DNA from: an uncultured Clostridium sp.
GTDB taxonomy: Bacteria; Bacillota; Clostridia; TANB77; CAG-508
Direction of reading: 5' to 3'
Assembly: GCA_947570695.1 (NCBI GenBank)
Contig: CANOVB010000008.1
Span: 21,637-85,636, forward strand
Length of the DNA: 64,000 bases
The stretch's first letter is position 1; the number at the start of each line of letters is the position of its first letter. Below are positions 18,921-27,682 of this stretch, piece after piece. A program made the translations under genes and the position numbers. The notes under the pieces were generated by a model. The model was given only the letters and a program-made list of their open reading frames with translations. It did no database searches and was not told the origin of the DNA.

Positions 18921-19076
18921 CGTTATTGTATTGTTCCTCGATAGGCCAATACCACATTGCTGATTGAGATAAGCGTAAACAATTTTAAATTTCAATGCAG
19001 CAAAAATGTAAGAATAAGGTGCAAAGGCGAGCTATTTTTCCACTCACAAAATTTAGGACAATTTGGAGGAAAAAAC

Positions 19077-19538
19077 ATGAAACTTTTCAAACGCATCTCT
19101 GCTCTGTTCCTGGTGTTCGCTATGGCTGTTGCGGTCCTCGGTTCCGCCACCGCTTTTGCGGCTGAGGATACAGCCTCTGCCAATGAGAACACCGCTGTGG
19201 TCACGACCGACGCTACTGCTATCTCTCCAAGAGGGATTGGCAATCAGATTGTGTATGACCGTTTTGACTCTCTCCCTGCCGCTGGTAACCCCTTTGTAAG
19301 CTCGACTAATCAGCTTTACTTTGGTGTTACCTTCAGCCCTGGAAATGGAAGTGTAATTTTGTCTGTCAAACTTTACGACAACACAACGCATACGTTAGTA
19401 AATGAATGGCAGAGCAGTACAGGCTCTATTTCTCATACCGTTAATATTACAGCGGGACACACGTATATTTTTGAATATCAACGTGCCTATGGAACGCAAC
19501 CAATTAGCGGTTATACAAGAGGCTGGGAGAGTTTCTAA
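19077..19538 (+). CDS. Small secreted protein, unknown function
   Basis: A 153-residue exported protein. The signal peptide MKLFKRISALFLVFAMAVAV... ends with an AFA-AE cleavage site near residue 27. The mature part of about 125 residues is Ser/Thr/Asn-rich with alternating strand patterns (VILSVKLYDNTTHTLVNEWQ, HTYIFEYQRAYG), suggesting a small beta-sandwich, and ends in RGWESF. There is no Cys and no anchor. GGAGG lies 7 nt before the ATG at 19077; the longer in-frame form from 18957 runs through the leader and is rejected. Composition is less AT-rich than neighbours. Toxin, inhibitor or adhesin cannot be told apart from sequence. Confidence 0.82.
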   Translation: MKLFKRISALFLVFAMAVAVLGSATAFAAEDTASANENTAVVTTDATAISPRGIGNQIVYDRFDSLPAAGNPFVSSTNQLYFGVTFSPGNGSVILSVKLYDNTTHTLVNEWQSSTGSISHTVNITAGHTYIFEYQRAYGTQPISGYTRGWESF

Positions 19539-19610
19539 GAGTCTCTGCTCAAAGAACACTAACATTCTGTTTTCTTAAATAACTTGTTCTTTTACCTATT
19601 CTTACAAAAA

Positions 19611-19648
19611 AGGCTAGCCGGGATTTCCCGGCTGGTCCTTTTATTTTT
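19611..19648 (+). terminator. Rho-independent terminator
   Basis: Stem agccggga / tcccggct is followed by ccttttattttt. It ends the secreted-protein gene. Confidence 0.85.
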
Positions 19649-20663
19649 AGACATCTTCTCTGTCTAAAAATAAAGTAATATTAAAAAATCCTATATATAA
19701 TTCAAGTTGCCTAATATCTTTTAAATCTTGAATGCCTATATTATTGAAACTAGCATTTATATATTTTTCGTTATATTCAGAATTTAAACATCTATAAGCT
19801 TGGTCAAGTTTTGTATTTAAATAAACTCTTGCTGGTGCAACTGGCCAATTAGCTAAATCACTAGTATCATATTGAGGCATATCCACTTTTGAAACTAATT
19901 CTAAGATTGTTCCAGTATTTGCTACAGTTACTTTACAACTTTCAATATATTCATTTTCTTCTTTAAGAGTATATACAATTTTAGGACTATTTCTCATTTC
20001 CTCACTTATTTCTATTTCAAAATTCCAATTTCCATCAATTTTCTCTACTCTATTATCTGGATAAGATATTTTTATACTTTTTACATCACAATATATTTTT
20101 TCAAATTTTTCTATATCTGTTTTTAAGCCTATTAATATAGAGTTAGAAAATGTTGTATCAGATGTTTTAACTGAACTTCCATCCCATGAAGCAGAAGTAT
20201 AAATAGGTACATTTTCAATATTCTCTTCTTCTTTAAATACACTTCTGTAAATAACTTTTCCGTTATCATTTGTTATTGTAAAATCATCAAAATCGATTGA
20301 ATTAATATTTTTATAATTGCTAACATCAAAAGAAAAAGAAATTGCTAAATTTAAATCATCTAAAACTAATTTATCTACCTTTATACCAATATTATTATCA
20401 TATATATAATCTTTCACTTCTTTTTGTATATATCCGTTCTCAACAGCAGTATTCATTGCCTCTGTTGAACGAGTAAATAGATTTTTAAAGTAACTTTCTA
20501 TATCTTTCGCATATACAATTCCAGAAAATATTATTGCAAAACAAGCAGCTATTCCAATTCCCTTTCTTATACTTATATTTGTTTTTTTATCCATAGCTAT
20601 ATCACTCTCCTCTCTTATTTGGGATATTGCTATTTTTAATTTTGTTCTATCTTTAAAATCCAT
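19647..20663 (-). CDS. DUF4179-type membrane protein, probable anti-sigma partner
   Basis: A 338-residue protein with a cytoplasmic start, a membrane helix at about 35-52 (GIGIAACFAIIFSGIVYA) and an external beta-rich domain. The helix is followed by KDIESYFKNLFTRSTEAMNTAVENG, then VKDYIYDNNIGIKVDKLVLD, as in DUF4179 proteins. It lies 10 bp after an ECF sigma gene and has its own AGGAGG site. It probably holds that sigma at the membrane until a signal is sensed outside; this is inference from pairing. It is shorter than the related protein at 7881-9458. Confidence 0.75.
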   Translation of the reverse strand: MDFKDRTKLKIAISQIREESDIAMDKKTNISIRKGIGIAACFAIIFSGIVYAKDIESYFKNLFTRSTEAMNTAVENGYIQKEVKDYIYDNNIGIKVDKLVLDDLNLAISFSFDVSNYKNINSIDFDDFTITNDNGKVIYRSVFKEEENIENVPIYTSASWDGSSVKTSDTTFSNSILIGLKTDIEKFEKIYCDVKSIKISYPDNRVEKIDGNWNFEIEISEEMRNSPKIVYTLKEENEYIESCKVTVANTGTILELVSKVDMPQYDTSDLANWPVAPARVYLNTKLDQAYRCLNSEYNEKYINASFNNIGIQDLKDIRQLELYIGFFNITLFLDREDV

Positions 20664-20673
20664 AATTAACCTC

Positions 20674-21201
20674 CTATGCTTTTAGTTCTTTTCTTATTTT
20701 ATTTCGTATTCTATTTAATTTCGTTCTCACATTACTTTCTGAAAGATTTAAGTCTATTGCAATTTCATTTGTAGACTTAGAATAGTAATAAAACATAGTA
20801 ATAATTTGGATATCTATTTTTTTTAATTTATTAATACATTTATTCAGTCTATCATCTAATAGAAAGTCATCTTGAAATTCTACTCCTGTTCCAGTGCTTA
20901 TAAGATTTTCATAATCAGATATATCATATACAATTTTTCTTTTTCTTAGTTTCTCTTTTACTAAATTCCTTGTTATTCCAGCCATATAAGCTTCAAGTGA
21001 TGTTGTAACTTTCATTTGATTTTTCCATAGTATAAAAAAGGTATCTGATAATATTTCCTCTTTATCTTCATAGCTCAATTTATCATTAACCATATTATTA
21101 ATTATTTTTCTTATATAAGCTTCAAAATCATCCATTACTTTATCTAATTCTAGTTTATTATTATTCATATATTCATAAATTGTATGTTTTATTTGATTCA
21201 C
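20674..21201 (-). CDS. ECF-type RNA polymerase sigma factor
   Basis: A 175-residue sigma factor. Region 2 spans about 20-95 (LSYEDKEEILSDTFFILWKNQ, YMAGITRNLVKEKLRKRK) and region 4 about 118-172 (INKLKKIDIQIITMFYYYSK, STNEIAIDLNLSESNVRTKL). It starts with GTG, supported by AAAGGAG 6 nt upstream. It forms a two-gene unit with the DUF4179 protein. The upstream TGTAAC and TTGACA elements are candidate promoter parts. This is the second sigma/DUF4179 pair in 14 kb. Confidence 0.88.
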   Translation of the reverse strand: MNQIKHTIYEYMNNNKLELDKVMDDFEAYIRKIINNMVNDKLSYEDKEEILSDTFFILWKNQMKVTTSLEAYMAGITRNLVKEKLRKRKIVYDISDYENLISTGTGVEFQDDFLLDDRLNKCINKLKKIDIQIITMFYYYSKSTNEIAIDLNLSESNVRTKLNRIRNKIRKELKA

Positions 21202-21379
21202 TTTTTTACTCCTTTAATAAGATATCTTATATATACATAATGTCAAAAATTTTACAAAATGTTACATTTTTTAAAATTTTATTAAAAAGCTTTATTTGCA
21301 TATTAATATTTTAATTATTAGAATTTAAAAATATTTTTCTGCTCAAAGTTGATAAAATATAAAGTGCTTTTCTATTAAA

Positions 21380-21446
21380 GAACAAAAGAGGACATTATAA
21401 AAATTGTAAAAGACAAACTTAAATGCAAATGTCCTCGTCTTTGTTC
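21380..21446. repeat. Long imperfect hairpin, dispersed family
   Basis: The arms gaacaaaagaggacatt and aatgtcctcgtctttgttc pair across a 30-nt loop. A related sequence (aacaaaagagaacattatg ... tcttgtcttt) lies at about 34155-34210, also next to an AT palindrome. Confidence 0.5.
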
Positions 21447-21494
21447 TTGCGCCAATTTTACATAGTAAAATTGTGTGCAAATTTTGCCAAAGGC

Positions 21495-21535
21495 TTTATA
21501 TTATAGGAATTGCAGAGCAATTTCCTATAATATAA
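21495..21535. repeat. AT-rich palindrome, dispersed family
   Basis: The arms tatattataggaattgc and gcaatttcctataatata form a near-perfect stem. Similar palindromes occur at 27345-27383 and 34117-34157, all between genes. Confidence 0.6.
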
Positions 21536-21575
21536 AAAAAGAAACTCAAGGAATATCCTTGAATTTCTTTTTTTA
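21534..21575 (-). terminator. Bidirectional terminator after the Gld-type operon
   Basis: Stem aaagaaactcaagg / ccttgaatttcttt has runs of A and T on both sides. It lies 25 bp after the 21598-24902 operon in its direction of transcription. Confidence 0.85.
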
Positions 21576-21597
21576 TACAAATTAATATATTAAAATT

Positions 21598-23103
21598 CTA
21601 TTTTCTTTTTCTTCTATAACTTCCAATAATTACTCCTACTATAATAATTAAAATTGGAACTATAAATATAATTGTTATAACTATTCTATTTTCATTTTCT
21701 GTAGGTAAATATGTTGAGTTTGCCATATCTTTTCTTATTGTTAAAGTATTATTTTTATCACCTAAAAATGCCATAGAATTTATTGCAAAATCTCTATTAC
21801 ATCCTAAATATGATAAAGGATATGAAGAGCTTAAAGCTGGTACTTTATAATCAGATATAAAACTTCCTGAGGCAACTACTATTAATTTTGATTGAGTAAC
21901 TTTTTCCTCTTCTGTTTCAGTTCCTGAAGCCATAGTTTTTGTAAGCAAAGCTCCTATTTCTGATTTTCCAATTTCTGCAGTTTTAGCAGCTTCAGACACG
22001 TCAGATTTTAAATCTACAATAAATGCTGATTCATCAGAAGATGATATTAAAGTTTCTTTTTCTATATTTAGATTATTTAAAGTTTCTTCATCTTTATATT
22101 CTAATTTTCCAGCAAAAGTAAGCCACATCTTTTCTCTACTATCAGTATAAATATCTGCTGTTATTTTATTTGTACTAGAAACTTCTGGCATAAATATATA
22201 AGGATTATTTGAAACGGCCATATTTTCTGCATATTCTAATATATATCCATTTTTTATAGAAACACCATATTCATCAAGTACTGATTGCATATTTGGAAAA
22301 TTTGGTTCTTCTGATATTACATCCATAGAAAAGAATATATTTCCGCCTTTATTTATATAATTTTTAATTGCAGTAGTTTCTCCCTCTAAAAGGTCTGTTG
22401 ATGGTGAAATAATAGCTAAAATATCACAGTCTTCTGGAATAGCACCTTTTGTAGCAATATTTAATGTTTCATATTCAAAAGCTTCATTTTGTAAAAATGC
22501 TAAAAATGTTGTCATTTCTTGAGCTCCATACTCTTTATGTCCTTCTACAAAATATATCTTAGGTTTATTTTCTTCTGTTAATGCAAGTATTGAATTTGTA
22601 ATTGTTTGTTCTGTTGTATCTATACTTTGATAAGTAGTATAATCATAACTAGAAAATTCAGAAGATGCATCGATAACTTTTTCAGCTTCTCCAGATTTAA
22701 ATATCAATACAAAATATCCTTCCTTTAGTTCATATTGTTGGACCATAGAATAATTTGATTCTTCTGTTAATATTTCATATTTAATTTTATCATTAGTTTC
22801 AGTATATTGCTTTAATAAATCTATTAAAGTAGATTTCTCAGCAAATCCATAAGAATAAATTGTAATTTCTTTATCAACTTTTTCAATAGCTTTTTTTGAT
22901 GCATCAGATAATGTATATATTTTATTTTCTGTAACATCTATTTCAGGCAATTCTAAAGTCTGAACCCATAAGTTTAATGCTATATATAATGCAAATAAAA
23001 TTGCTATTATTAATATCGTTTTTGATCCATTTACTAGCCATTTCTTTCTAAACGTTAATGATATTTTTTCAGAAAGTTTTATTTTATTTTCATCATTTTC
23101 CAC
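21598..23103 (-). CDS. GldG-type ABC transport auxiliary protein
   Basis: A 501-residue protein with membrane helices near the start (about 23-45) and the end (about 472-493). The large external region resembles the GldG / ABC-type uncharacterised transport domain (PEIDVTENKIYTLSDASKKA, IYFVEGHKEYGAQEMTTFL). It starts with GTG, supported by GGGAGGAG. It is the last gene of an operon with an ABC-2 permease and an ATPase, the same set as the Gld/Nos-type transporters. Gliding is not implied; in Firmicutes such operons are widespread and poorly understood. Confidence 0.85.
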   Translation of the reverse strand: MENDENKIKLSEKISLTFRKKWLVNGSKTILIIAILFALYIALNLWVQTLELPEIDVTENKIYTLSDASKKAIEKVDKEITIYSYGFAEKSTLIDLLKQYTETNDKIKYEILTEESNYSMVQQYELKEGYFVLIFKSGEAEKVIDASSEFSSYDYTTYQSIDTTEQTITNSILALTEENKPKIYFVEGHKEYGAQEMTTFLAFLQNEAFEYETLNIATKGAIPEDCDILAIISPSTDLLEGETTAIKNYINKGGNIFFSMDVISEEPNFPNMQSVLDEYGVSIKNGYILEYAENMAVSNNPYIFMPEVSSTNKITADIYTDSREKMWLTFAGKLEYKDEETLNNLNIEKETLISSSDESAFIVDLKSDVSEAAKTAEIGKSEIGALLTKTMASGTETEEEKVTQSKLIVVASGSFISDYKVPALSSSYPLSYLGCNRDFAINSMAFLGDKNNTLTIRKDMANSTYLPTENENRIVITIIFIVPILIIIVGVIIGSYRRKRK

Positions 23104-23118
23104 AATCTCTCTCCTCCC

Positions 23119-23799
23119 TTATTTCACACTTTTTCTTCTTTGTAACATTGTAATTGTAAGTAATATAAATAAAACTGTAAATGAAACAAATGTAATAACT
23201 TCAGGAATTGAAATTAATCCTGATGGAAATTTTTCAAATCTATATATTAATGAAAATACATTAAAAGCTGGAATTATATCTGGTAAAAACCACATTGCCA
23301 TAAATACACCAATAGTAAGTACTGAAGCAATAATTTGGTTTTCTGTTAAACTTGATGCAAACATTCCAAAAGATATATAAGCTAAACTTAATAGGAAAAA
23401 TCCAAACAGTGTAGTTCCTGCAACTACCAAAGAAGGTTTTCCAAAATATTTTAATATAAAGAAATATATTAAAGTAAAAGCTTCTGTAATTAACATTACT
23501 ATTGCAGCCGCTATAAACTTTCCTAAAACTATAGATGTAATACTTCTTGGCGATGTAAGTAATAGTTGTTCTGTACCATTTTTTCTTTCTTCCGCGAACA
23601 TTCTCATTGTTAAAACAGGAGTTACAAAAGTTAATATTGTTGCTCCATTATAAAATAGATATTCAAAATTCAAAACTTGAGATTGAAATATATTTAGATA
23701 AAAGAATATACTAAATATTAACAAAAATAACCCTATAAAAATATATCCCACTGGAGATAGTAAATAACTTTTTAATTCTTTTTTTATTATTGAAATCAT
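23119..23799 (-). CDS. ABC-2 type permease (GldF-like)
   Basis: A 226-residue integral membrane protein with six predicted helices. It opens MISIIKKELKSYLLSPVGYI and contains LTMRMFAEERKNGTEQLLLT, the coupling-region signature of ABC-2 permeases. Its start overlaps the ATPase stop by one base. With the ATPase and the GldG-type protein it forms a complete transport complex of unknown substrate. Confidence 0.9.
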   Translation of the reverse strand: MISIIKKELKSYLLSPVGYIFIGLFLLIFSIFFYLNIFQSQVLNFEYLFYNGATILTFVTPVLTMRMFAEERKNGTEQLLLTSPRSITSIVLGKFIAAAIVMLITEAFTLIYFFILKYFGKPSLVVAGTTLFGFFLLSLAYISFGMFASSLTENQIIASVLTIGVFMAMWFLPDIIPAFNVFSLIYRFEKFPSGLISIPEVITFVSFTVLFILLTITMLQRRKSVK

Positions 23800-24902
23800 T
23801 ATTTATCTTCCTCCTTTTTATTTTTAGCATCTTTTTTTGCTTCTTTACCTGCTTTTTTACGTGCTTTTTCTTCTCTCTTTGCTTGCTTTTTATTGTTTTC
23901 CTCTTCTCTTAAAGCTTCAATTTCTTTTTCATATTGCATTTTATTTAATTCTTTTTGGCTATACTCTGGTCTTTTTTCAACTAGTTTTATAAATGCATCT
24001 TCCAAAGAGCTTTCAGCTTCTTTCATCTCTAAAATTGTAATATCTTCTTTCGCACAATTAGAAAAAATTTGTTTTCTAATATCATTTTTAGAATTAGTTT
24101 CTATTAAATATTCTTTACTATTATCATCATTTTCTTTTACTAATTTGATTTCTTTAATATCACTAATTTTACTTTTTAGGGAATTAAACTTATTATTTAT
24201 ATCATCTACAATTATTTTTAATCTTAATGTTTCTTTTGTATTTTTTTCCAAGTTTTCAGGAGTATCAACTGCTACTATTTCGCCTTTATCTATAATTATA
24301 ACTTTTTCACAAAGTTGACTTACTTCTGAAAGAATATGAGAACTAATTAGTACAGTATGGTTTTTCTTGAAAGACTTGATTAATTCTCTTATCTCAATAA
24401 CCTGCTTTGGATCTAATCCTACAGTTGGTTCATCAAGTATTAATATTTTAGGATCCCCTACTATTGCTCCAGCCATACTAACTCTTTGTTTATATCCTCT
24501 TGATAATGTTTTTGTTAAATTGTTTTTTACTTTTTCAAGACCTGTTCTTTCAATAGCAGTTTGTACAGCTTGCTTTCTTTGTTTTTTAGGAACTAATTTT
24601 AATTCTGCCATATAATTAATAAATTCTTTTACTGTTAAATCAGAATATAATGGTGTTCCTTCTGGCATATAACCAATTTGTGATTTTACTTTTTTAGGCT
24701 TTCTATCAATATCATTACCATTTACAATTATTGTTCCTTCAGTAGGTTCAATGAATCCTGTAATCATATTCATAGTAGTAGTTTTTCCAGCACCATTACG
24801 TCCTAAAAATCCTACTATCTCACCATCTTTGACTTCAAAATTGATATTTCTAACTGCATAGAAATTACCATATTTTTTAGTAATATTTCTTACTTCTATC
24901 AA
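23799..24902 (-). CDS. ABC transporter ATP-binding protein (GldA-like)
   Basis: A 367-residue ABC ATPase. Walker A is GRNGAGKTT, the signature is LSRGYKQR and Walker B is ILILDEPTVGLD; the switch His is in LISSHIL. The C-terminal third is an added domain ending in a long Lys/Glu/Ala tail (about 325-367) likely to form a charged helix. The TTG at 24902 (LIEVRNITKKYG) is preferred because AGGAGGAG lies 6 nt upstream; an in-frame TTG at 24929 would place that site inside the gene. First gene of the three-gene operon. Confidence 0.92.
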   Translation of the reverse strand: MIEVRNITKKYGNFYAVRNINFEVKDGEIVGFLGRNGAGKTTTMNMITGFIEPTEGTIIVNGNDIDRKPKKVKSQIGYMPEGTPLYSDLTVKEFINYMAELKLVPKKQRKQAVQTAIERTGLEKVKNNLTKTLSRGYKQRVSMAGAIVGDPKILILDEPTVGLDPKQVIEIRELIKSFKKNHTVLISSHILSEVSQLCEKVIIIDKGEIVAVDTPENLEKNTKETLRLKIIVDDINNKFNSLKSKISDIKEIKLVKENDDNSKEYLIETNSKNDIRKQIFSNCAKEDITILEMKEAESSLEDAFIKLVEKRPEYSQKELNKMQYEKEIEALREEENNKKQAKREEKARKKAGKEAKKDAKNKKEEDK

Positions 24903-24977
24903 AGTTTTCTCCTCCTTTTTTATTTTCAAATGAATTTTATATTTAAAACCTTAAAATAATATTAAGAAACAAATTAA

Positions 24978-25631
24978 TTATTTTAGTATCGCAATTAATG
25001 CTTTTATCTTTATTCCCTCTTCAGAAAACATTTTTTCATGTTCTGTTTCTATATTCTCTTCAAAAATTAGCTCATTATGTAAGTCATAAGTTTTTTTAAT
25101 AATTACAAAACCAGAATTAACAAAATATTCTAAACTCGCTTCAAATAATTTATCTGAATCAGTTTTAAAATAAACTTGTCCATTTTCTACTAAAAATTGT
25201 TTATATAATTCTAATTGTCTTGTATGTGTTAATCTTTTTTTATTGTGCTTTTTCTTAGGCCAAGGATTACAAAAATTTATATAAATTCTTTCTACTAAAT
25301 CAGATTTATCAAATACATTTGATATTTGCTCTACATTTTGTCTTATTAAATAAAGATTTTCTGGATTTTCAAAATTATATGCTTTTTCTATATTTCTTTT
25401 TGATAAGCCAAGCATTGCCTCTATCATATCAACAGCTACATAATTTATATTTTTATGACTTGAAGCAAGGTTCGCTATAAACGAACCTTTTCCACATCCT
25501 AATTCTATATGAAAAGGATTTTTATTTTTAAATTTTGTATTCCATTTTCCTTTGAATTCTTCTGGTTTGTCTATATAAAACTTAGCATTTTCAAGTTCTT
25601 CTTTTGCCCATTTTTTTCTTCTAATTCTCAT
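24978..25631 (-). CDS. trmB: tRNA (guanine-N7)-methyltransferase
   Basis: TrmB makes m7G46 in tRNA. The 217-residue protein shows the SAM-binding motif IELGCGKGSFIANLA and the family signature NFCNPWPKKKHNKKRLTH. The N-terminal basic stretch MRIRRKKWAKEELENAKFYI fits tRNA binding. GGGGA precedes the ATG. It lies 26 bp after the VanW gene and may be co-transcribed with it. Confidence 0.95.
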   Translation of the reverse strand: MRIRRKKWAKEELENAKFYIDKPEEFKGKWNTKFKNKNPFHIELGCGKGSFIANLASSHKNINYVAVDMIEAMLGLSKRNIEKAYNFENPENLYLIRQNVEQISNVFDKSDLVERIYINFCNPWPKKKHNKKRLTHTRQLELYKQFLVENGQVYFKTDSDKLFEASLEYFVNSGFVIIKKTYDLHNELIFEENIETEHEKMFSEEGIKIKALIAILK

Positions 25632-25657
25632 AAATTCCCCATTTTTAATAATAATTT

Positions 25658-27160
25658 TTAATGTTTTTTATAAGTATCTGTATATAATTTTTCTCTTTTA
25701 ACTTCTACTCCATCTTTTTTATAAACTCTATAAGATTCTACTACTAATGAAGTAGCTGTTGATTTTATTGTTCTTGTTCCTATCGAAATATCGTATTCAT
25801 TATCTGTTAATAATCCATAAATTTTAACTTCTGCCACTCCACCATTTACTGAAGCTTCTATTTTTATAGGATAATCTCTTCTATTTTTAAATTTAAAATC
25901 AATGGATCCCCATACAACAGTGGCATCTTTCCCTCCTTCTGCATAAGATGGCACAAACATATGATTTCTTCTTGTTTCTATCTCCATATTAGCTGCTATT
26001 GCTGCATTATATAATGTAGTAGAAATTTGACAAATTCCACCACCTAATCCATCTACAACTCCACCATCTTGATATATAGCTGCATTTTTATATCCAGCTG
26101 CTATTGTTCTTTTTCCTACTACTTTATTGTAAGAAAAAATCTCTCCTGGCATTACTACAGTTCCATTAATTTTATTTGCTGCTAATCTTAAATTTGTTGT
26201 TCTATCTACATTACTTGTTGCATATTTAGTTGAAAATCTTGAAATTAAATCTGGAAATGCCTCTTTTCCCAAGTCATTAACTGTAACATCAGCTTTTGTA
26301 TAATCTAAATCAATAGAATATTCTTCTTGCATTGGATTTTCTTCTATTACTGATTTAGCTTTATCTACATCAAAATCTACTCCTGTAACATCTGCAAATA
26401 CCGCATAAGGTTCTGTTGTAAAATATGCATTTTCTACTTCCCTATATACCTCTTCATGTATTTTTTCAACATTTATCGGATCTGGAAATTGAGTATATGT
26501 TGGAATACTTAAATAACTCTTTGAATAACTAATATCTTGGATTGCATCTATTATCATTTCTTTTAAATCATCATATTTAATTCCAGCACCATTTTTTCCA
26601 TTTGTGATAATTAATTCTCCGTCTTCAATATAATATGAAGATTGTTCTAATTGATTTGGCAAATTTGATTCAATGTTTTCCAAATATCTTGTTAAAGCTT
26701 CATCATTATAAGTAAGTACTGGTTCTATATCTATATTGTGCATAAGAACACTTATATACTCTTGCATATCTTGAAAGAAATTCCCTGATTTGGCTATATT
26801 AAAAGCAAAATTTACAGAAGCTTCAATATCAAATTTAGCCTCTATTTGCTCTACTTCAACATAATAATTATAATTTTCATAAGTTAGTTCTATATGGTCA
26901 TTCATCTGACTTTTCAATTCATTTTCAACTAATTTAACTGCTTCATCTTTAGTTAATCCTGATACATTTATTCCTTTTATAAAAATACCTGACTGTATAA
27001 CATTACTTTTTTGTTGGTTACTATAAAACATTATTCCACTCGCAACTAAAATGCCAATAACCGCAGCTAATAATACAGAAAACACTAATATTATATTATC
27101 ATGCCTAAACATTTTTGTAACTTTTTTTGTATCACCTTCAAATATCTCAAAATCTGACAT
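25658..27160 (-). CDS. VanW-family cell-envelope protein
   Basis: A 500-residue protein with a cytoplasmic start and a signal-anchor helix at about 25-47 (ILVFSVLLAAVIGILVASGI). A peptidoglycan-binding-4 type domain follows (INVSGLTKDEAVKLVENEL and a second copy near residue 180), then the VanW domain (TTNLRLAANKINGTVVMPGE, YKNAAIYQDGGVVDGLGGGI) and a beta-rich G5-like end. VanW proteins accompany cell-wall and glycopeptide-resistance genes but their reaction is unknown. No van genes are nearby. Confidence 0.9.
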   Translation of the reverse strand: MSDFEIFEGDTKKVTKMFRHDNIILVFSVLLAAVIGILVASGIMFYSNQQKSNVIQSGIFIKGINVSGLTKDEAVKLVENELKSQMNDHIELTYENYNYYVEVEQIEAKFDIEASVNFAFNIAKSGNFFQDMQEYISVLMHNIDIEPVLTYNDEALTRYLENIESNLPNQLEQSSYYIEDGELIITNGKNGAGIKYDDLKEMIIDAIQDISYSKSYLSIPTYTQFPDPINVEKIHEEVYREVENAYFTTEPYAVFADVTGVDFDVDKAKSVIEENPMQEEYSIDLDYTKADVTVNDLGKEAFPDLISRFSTKYATSNVDRTTNLRLAANKINGTVVMPGEIFSYNKVVGKRTIAAGYKNAAIYQDGGVVDGLGGGICQISTTLYNAAIAANMEIETRRNHMFVPSYAEGGKDATVVWGSIDFKFKNRRDYPIKIEASVNGGVAEVKIYGLLTDNEYDISIGTRTIKSTATSLVVESYRVYKKDGVEVKREKLYTDTYKKH

Positions 27161-27344
27161 ATATTAATTTCCTTTAATGATTTTTATTACTATATTATAT
27201 TTTAATTAATTACTTTTAGACAATTATATTTTAAAATATACTATAAATCAATAATTTTAGTAAATTTTGTGGATAAAAATTAACAATACTAGACTATGAA
27301 TTACAGAGCGATTTTGTACAAATATATAAAATTGCTAAAAGTTA

Positions 27345-27383
27345 TATTTAATAGGAAGTTCAAAAATAATTTCCTATTAAATA
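27345..27383. repeat. AT-rich palindrome, dispersed family
   Basis: The arms tatttaataggaagtt and aatttcctattaaata have a 7-nt loop. It is related in layout to the palindromes at 21495 and 34117. It sits directly against the terminator of the small gene at 27446-27601. Confidence 0.55.
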
Positions 27384-27416
27384 AAAAGCTCGGCTTACCG
27401 AAGTATGCCGAGCTCA
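27383..27416 (-). terminator. Rho-independent terminator
   Basis: Stem agctcggc / gccgagct with a 11-nt internal part is followed on the minus strand by TTTTTATTTAA. It ends the small gene upstream. Confidence 0.85.
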
Positions 27417-27445
27417 AAACTATTCAGTTTTGATTGTTTTCAGGA

Positions 27446-27601
27446 CTATTCCTTTTTGTCTGAAAATTTCTTCAAAAAGTACCGCATGATCTCCTCCTTG
27501 TTCCAAGATTTCTTCAAAAGGTATTGCATGATTTTCTTCTTGTTCCAAGACAAGATGACACACGCTGTAAGCAGTGCCGTAAGAAGAATGTAGTCTAACA
27601 C
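27446..27601 (-). CDS. 51-residue membrane protein with an internal duplication
   Basis: It starts GTG with GGGGG 9 nt upstream and reads MLDYILLTALLTACVILSWN, then KKKIMQYLLKKSWNKEEIMR and YFLKKFSDKKE. One helix (about 4-18) is followed by two copies of a 14-residue basic amphipathic unit: WNKKKIMQYLLKKS and WNKEEIMRYFLKKF. Promoter (27644-27672) and terminator (27383-27416) frame it as a single-gene unit. Composition is less AT-rich than neighbours. A cationic tandem amphipathic tail behind a membrane helix could suit a small toxin, bacteriocin-like peptide or membrane regulator; none is established. Confidence 0.65.
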   Translation of the reverse strand: MLDYILLTALLTACVILSWNKKKIMQYLLKKSWNKEEIMRYFLKKFSDKKE

Positions 27602-27643
27602 GATTTTTAGCCCCCTTAAATAAAATTGGGTATCTGCTTATTC

Positions 27644-27672
27644 ATTTTAGCACATATAATATATTTAATCAA
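27644..27672 (-). promoter_or_regulatory. Sigma-A-type promoter of the small membrane gene
   Basis: Minus-strand TTGATT (27667-27672), 17 bp, TAAAAT (27644-27649), about 42 nt before the GTG. Confidence 0.65.
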
Positions 27673-27682
27673 ATTTATATTA

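Larger units (their letters stand above)
21202..21597. other. 396-bp intergenic region with stacked hairpins
   Basis: No gene is visible. It holds the upstream elements of the sigma gene (TGTAAC at 21261-21266 on the minus strand), a long imperfect hairpin at 21380-21446, an AT-rich palindrome at 21495-21535 and a terminator at 21534-21575. Related palindromes recur near 27.36 and 34.13 kb. Confidence 0.7.

Noticed and set aside
18957-19076. Extended N-terminus for the secreted protein at 19077
   Set aside because: The extension has no ribosome site and would bury a normal signal peptide; GGAGG precedes the ATG at 19077.
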